In this document: positions 62,467 through 64,000 of the stretch, in pieces | Layout of the letters: the number at the start of each line of letters is the position of its first letter | How positions within the stretch are numbered: position 1 is the stretch's first letter | Assembly (NCBI RefSeq): GCF_024707545.1 | Contig: NZ_CP062229.1 | Coordinates: 6,801,501-6,865,500, forward strand | DNA from: Mesorhizobium onobrychidis | Lineage (GTDB): Bacteria; Pseudomonadota; Alphaproteobacteria; Rhizobiales; Rhizobiaceae | DNA: 64,000 bases | Direction of reading: 5' to 3' | Position numbers and translations under genes: made by a program | The notes under the pieces: model-generated | What the model was told of the DNA's origin: nothing | The model's input: the letters and a program-made list of their open reading frames with translations, nothing else | The model's database searches: none

Positions 62467-62826
62467 ATGGATTGGGTCACGGTTATTGGTTACCTCGCAG
62501 CTCTATGCTCGATGACCAGCTTTACCCCGCAAGTCTGGAAGATCATCAAAACCCGGGACACGAGCAGCATTTCAGCGCCGATGTACGCCATCTACGTGCT
62601 GGGACTTGCGTTCTGGCTGACCTTCGGAATTCTGAAAAACGAATGGCCCCTTATCATCACCAACGGCGTGTGCCTGATGCTTTCGACCTTCATTCTCGTC
62701 ATGACGCTCCTTCCTCGCGCGAAGAAGGATGCCGTTGCGGACGCTCTCGACCCCGCCTCCTCAAGCACCGAGCAGTCGGGCGGGCGAGCTCGTCTGGCCA
62801 ATTCAGAGATAAAACGGTCGAAATGA
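62467..62826 (+). CDS. SemiSWEET sugar transporter
   Basis: 119 residues with three membrane segments (VTVIGYLAALCSM, MYAIYVLGLAFWLTFGIL, LIITNGVCLMLSTFILVMTL). The PQ-loop signature MTSFTPQVWKIIKTRDTSSI lies in the first helix-loop. SemiSWEETs are three-helix proteins that dimerise to form a sugar or small-solute uniporter. The C-terminal tail of about 30 residues is hydrophilic and longer than usual. It stands alone; the substrate is unknown. Confidence 0.9.
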   Translation: MDWVTVIGYLAALCSMTSFTPQVWKIIKTRDTSSISAPMYAIYVLGLAFWLTFGILKNEWPLIITNGVCLMLSTFILVMTLLPRAKKDAVADALDPASSSTEQSGGRARLANSEIKRSK

Positions 62827-62934
62827 CGCGCATCGCAACCTTCAACGTGAGTGGCGTCGCATGCAATTTAACGCCCCTGATGCATGCGGTGGCTCGCATC
62901 ACTGGGCCCGACCGTTGGGCTCGTTTGACCAGGA

Positions 62935-63330
62935 CGTGAAGCTGATTGCGCCGCAACTGGCCAAGCCATACCGTCAAACGCGGCAAGAACGATGCTGCCG
63001 ATGCCGAAGCGCTGTGTGAGGGGAAGCGCCGCCCGACCATGCGCTTCGTTTCGGTAAAGACAGCTGATCAGCAGGCCGCCTTGATATTAATTGGGGTCAG
63101 GCAGATTACTTCACAATCGTACGCAACTGGCCAACGCCATTCGCGGCTTTGCGATGGAGTTCGGCATCATCGCGGCCAAAGGCATCTGCAGAATCGAACC
63201 GTTATTGGAGCGCTTGGTGGCTGATCAATCCCTGCCGGAAGCCGCCGACGAACGGCTGCACCGACGCCGGCAGGAAGGCCGTCTTCTCGTCACCGAACTT
63301 GAGGCCCGGCCGCGGACCGAGTGCGGATTC
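62935..63330 (+). pseudogene. IS110-family transposase N-terminal-domain remnant
   Basis: Pieces in changing frames: LIAPQLAKPYRQT, GKNDAADAEALCEGKRRPTM, RFVSVKTADQQAALILIGVR, then TQLANAIRGFAMEFGIIAAK and GICRIEPLLERLV. This is the DEDD-domain order of IS110-family transposases (KNDxxDAEAIxE...QQ....R..L......LR..L.EFG). The start and the C-terminal Tnp_20 domain are missing. It is cut on the right by the IS21-like end and the IS3-family element. Confidence 0.72.
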
Positions 63331-63438
63331 CAGGAATTATTCGGACGAGATTCCGATCAAAATCCGGACAGTGGTGGAGTGCACCCCTCGACTGAGACAA
63401 ATAAATAGGGGACAGTTTCTGGATTGCAGGAACTGGAA

Positions 63439-63870
63439 ATGGTTGGAAGAAAGCCGAGATTTAGCGAACAAGAGAAGCTCTCCATGCTCTTGCGGATGCA
63501 AAACGGGGAGAACGTCAGCCGATTAGCTGATGAACTGGGTATTCACCGCCAACGCTTATATGCCTTGCGTGAGCAGCTGCGGACGTGTGGCAATCTAATG
63601 CCGAGCCGCCCGGGGCGCCCAAAGAAGCGGCCTCCCGAGGCACCGCCAGATCGGCAAGCCTTGGCGGCAGGTTTTGCACTGTCGGCTGAACAGCGTCGTG
63701 CCGATGCATTGGCGAAAGCCCGCCGCCGCATTGTCGAACTTGAACGCAAGATTGGGCAGCAACAGGTTGAACTTGATTTTTTTCAAGAAGCCTTGCGGCA
63801 TGTCAGGGGCAATCAACAGCAGAAAGACGCACCTGGCGGTGCAGCGTCTTCGAGGTCATTCAAAAAATGA
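63439..63870 (+). CDS. IS3-family transposase OrfA, intact
   Basis: 143 residues from ATG 63439. The N-terminal helix-turn-helix includes KLSMLLRMQNGENVSRLADE and LGIHRQRLYALREQL. A basic linker GRPKKRPPEAPPDR and the coiled coil ARRRIVELERKIGQQQVELD follow. It differs from the frameshifted copy at 7308-7740 by one base fewer at the TATTCACC site and a few substitutions. It overlaps OrfB at ATGA after six A residues. Confidence 0.85.
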   Translation: MVGRKPRFSEQEKLSMLLRMQNGENVSRLADELGIHRQRLYALREQLRTCGNLMPSRPGRPKKRPPEAPPDRQALAAGFALSAEQRRADALAKARRRIVELERKIGQQQVELDFFQEALRHVRGNQQQKDAPGGAASSRSFKK

Positions 63871-64000
63871 CAGCCCATGTGCCGCAAGGCTCTCCAGGAA
63901 TTGAACAGATGTGCCGTCTCGCCGGCGTCAGCAGGGCTGGATACTACCGGCACTGGCGGCAGTCGGCGCCGCGGCAGGAAGAAACTGGTCTGCGAGATGT
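63867..64000 (+). CDS. IS3-family transposase OrfB, N-terminal part (cut by window end)
   Basis: It begins MTAHVPQGSPGIEQMCRLAG and VSRAGYYRHWRQSAPRQEET exactly as the OrfB of copy 1 and runs off the window. Whether this copy lacks the two compensating indels of copy 1 cannot be seen because the window stops just before that site. Confidence 0.75.
   Translation, partial: MTAHVPQGSPGIEQMCRLAGVSRAGYYRHWRQSAPRQEETGLRD

Larger units (their letters stand above)
63375..64000 (+). mobile_element. IS3-family insertion sequence, copy 2 (cut by window end)
   Basis: The left end TGGAGTGCACCCCT and the following sequence are nearly identical to 7244 onward. As in copy 1 it is preceded by CCGGACAGTG, the tip of an IS21-like repeat array (CGTCCGAATA and TGTCCGGAT read inward on the left). 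Only the first 626 bases are inside the window. Confidence 0.85.

Noticed and set aside
1..64000. tRNA or rRNA genes, including a tRNA attachment site for the island or ICE
   Set aside because: No cloverleaf or rRNA sequence was recognised by eye. A tRNAscan search would be decisive.

Overview
The window is high-GC alphaproteobacterial DNA of Rhizobiales type, most likely Mesorhizobium or a close relative. The evidence is a Rhizobiales Omp2-type porin, ProVWX and betaine-linked genes, many rhizobial IS families, and a TraR/QseM/QseC/FseA-like quorum-sensing set as known from Mesorhizobium symbiosis ICEs. The genus is inferred; no rRNA or tRNA was recognised. Much of the window reads as accessory, heavily decayed DNA: about a third of the genes are broken by frameshifts, insertions or truncation.

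Layout. (1) 1-2200: an M16 protease pair, probably core genome. (2) 2.3-14.2 kb: a decayed toxin/defence-like island. It holds a wrecked AbiEi-HipA fusion behind two long palindromes, a GvpU-like gene, an intact DUF6035/CoiA-like nuclease gene and a decayed paralogue, an integrase remnant, an IS3-family element, a nucleotidyltransferase gene scrambled by an internal inversion, an AbiEi-Fic fusion, a second hipA fragment and a second Fic gene. (3) 14.3-18 kb: a gabD fragment, an S8 protease and its exported partner. (4) 18.1-26.2 kb: two copies of a TraR plus DUF2285 regulatory module, one with an FseA-like gene needing a +1 frameshift, and divergent qseC/qseM-like genes with an operator; a prolyl oligopeptidase and OmpW lie between the copies. 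(5) 26.7-29.1 kb: a compact ubiquitin-like operon consisting of a 51-residue Pro/Gly-rich peptide ending in Gly, an E2-E1 fusion and a JAB peptidase. This is the best candidate for an under-described system. (6) 29.2-34.5 kb: purU and etfA remnants, then a GntR-ALDH-DapA-like-FAD oxidoreductase operon.

(7) 34.6-54.4 kb: a catabolic and transport region that probably handles a betaine or other quaternary amine. It contains GlxA-type regulators, LysR, proW-proX-proV, an MttB-family methyltransferase, hydantoinase/oxoprolinase, three SDR genes (one split), an enolase-superfamily epimerase/dehydratase and a 4-OT tautomerase. One SDR gene is split exactly at its catalytic Tyr codon by a 4.2-kb IS5-bounded composite element carrying an MbcA/ParS-like antitoxin gene and a porin gene. 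(8) 54.7-58.5 kb: a quinone reductase-like gene with truncated HxlR regulator, then a scrapyard of IS5, IS3 and IS21 remnants and a second gabD fragment. (9) 58.5-62.8 kb: a duplicated lysR-3'/proX segment, an amidohydrolase and a SemiSWEET transporter. (10) 62.9-64 kb: an IS110 remnant and a second copy of the IS3-family element, cut by the window end.

How the genes may work together: the proVWX genes, the duplicated ProX, MttB, epimerase, ALDH, DapA-like and FAD oxidoreductase genes are consistent with uptake and stepwise breakdown of a betaine such as proline betaine. The TraR/Qse/Fse genes are the control circuit of an ICE whose structural genes are not in this window.
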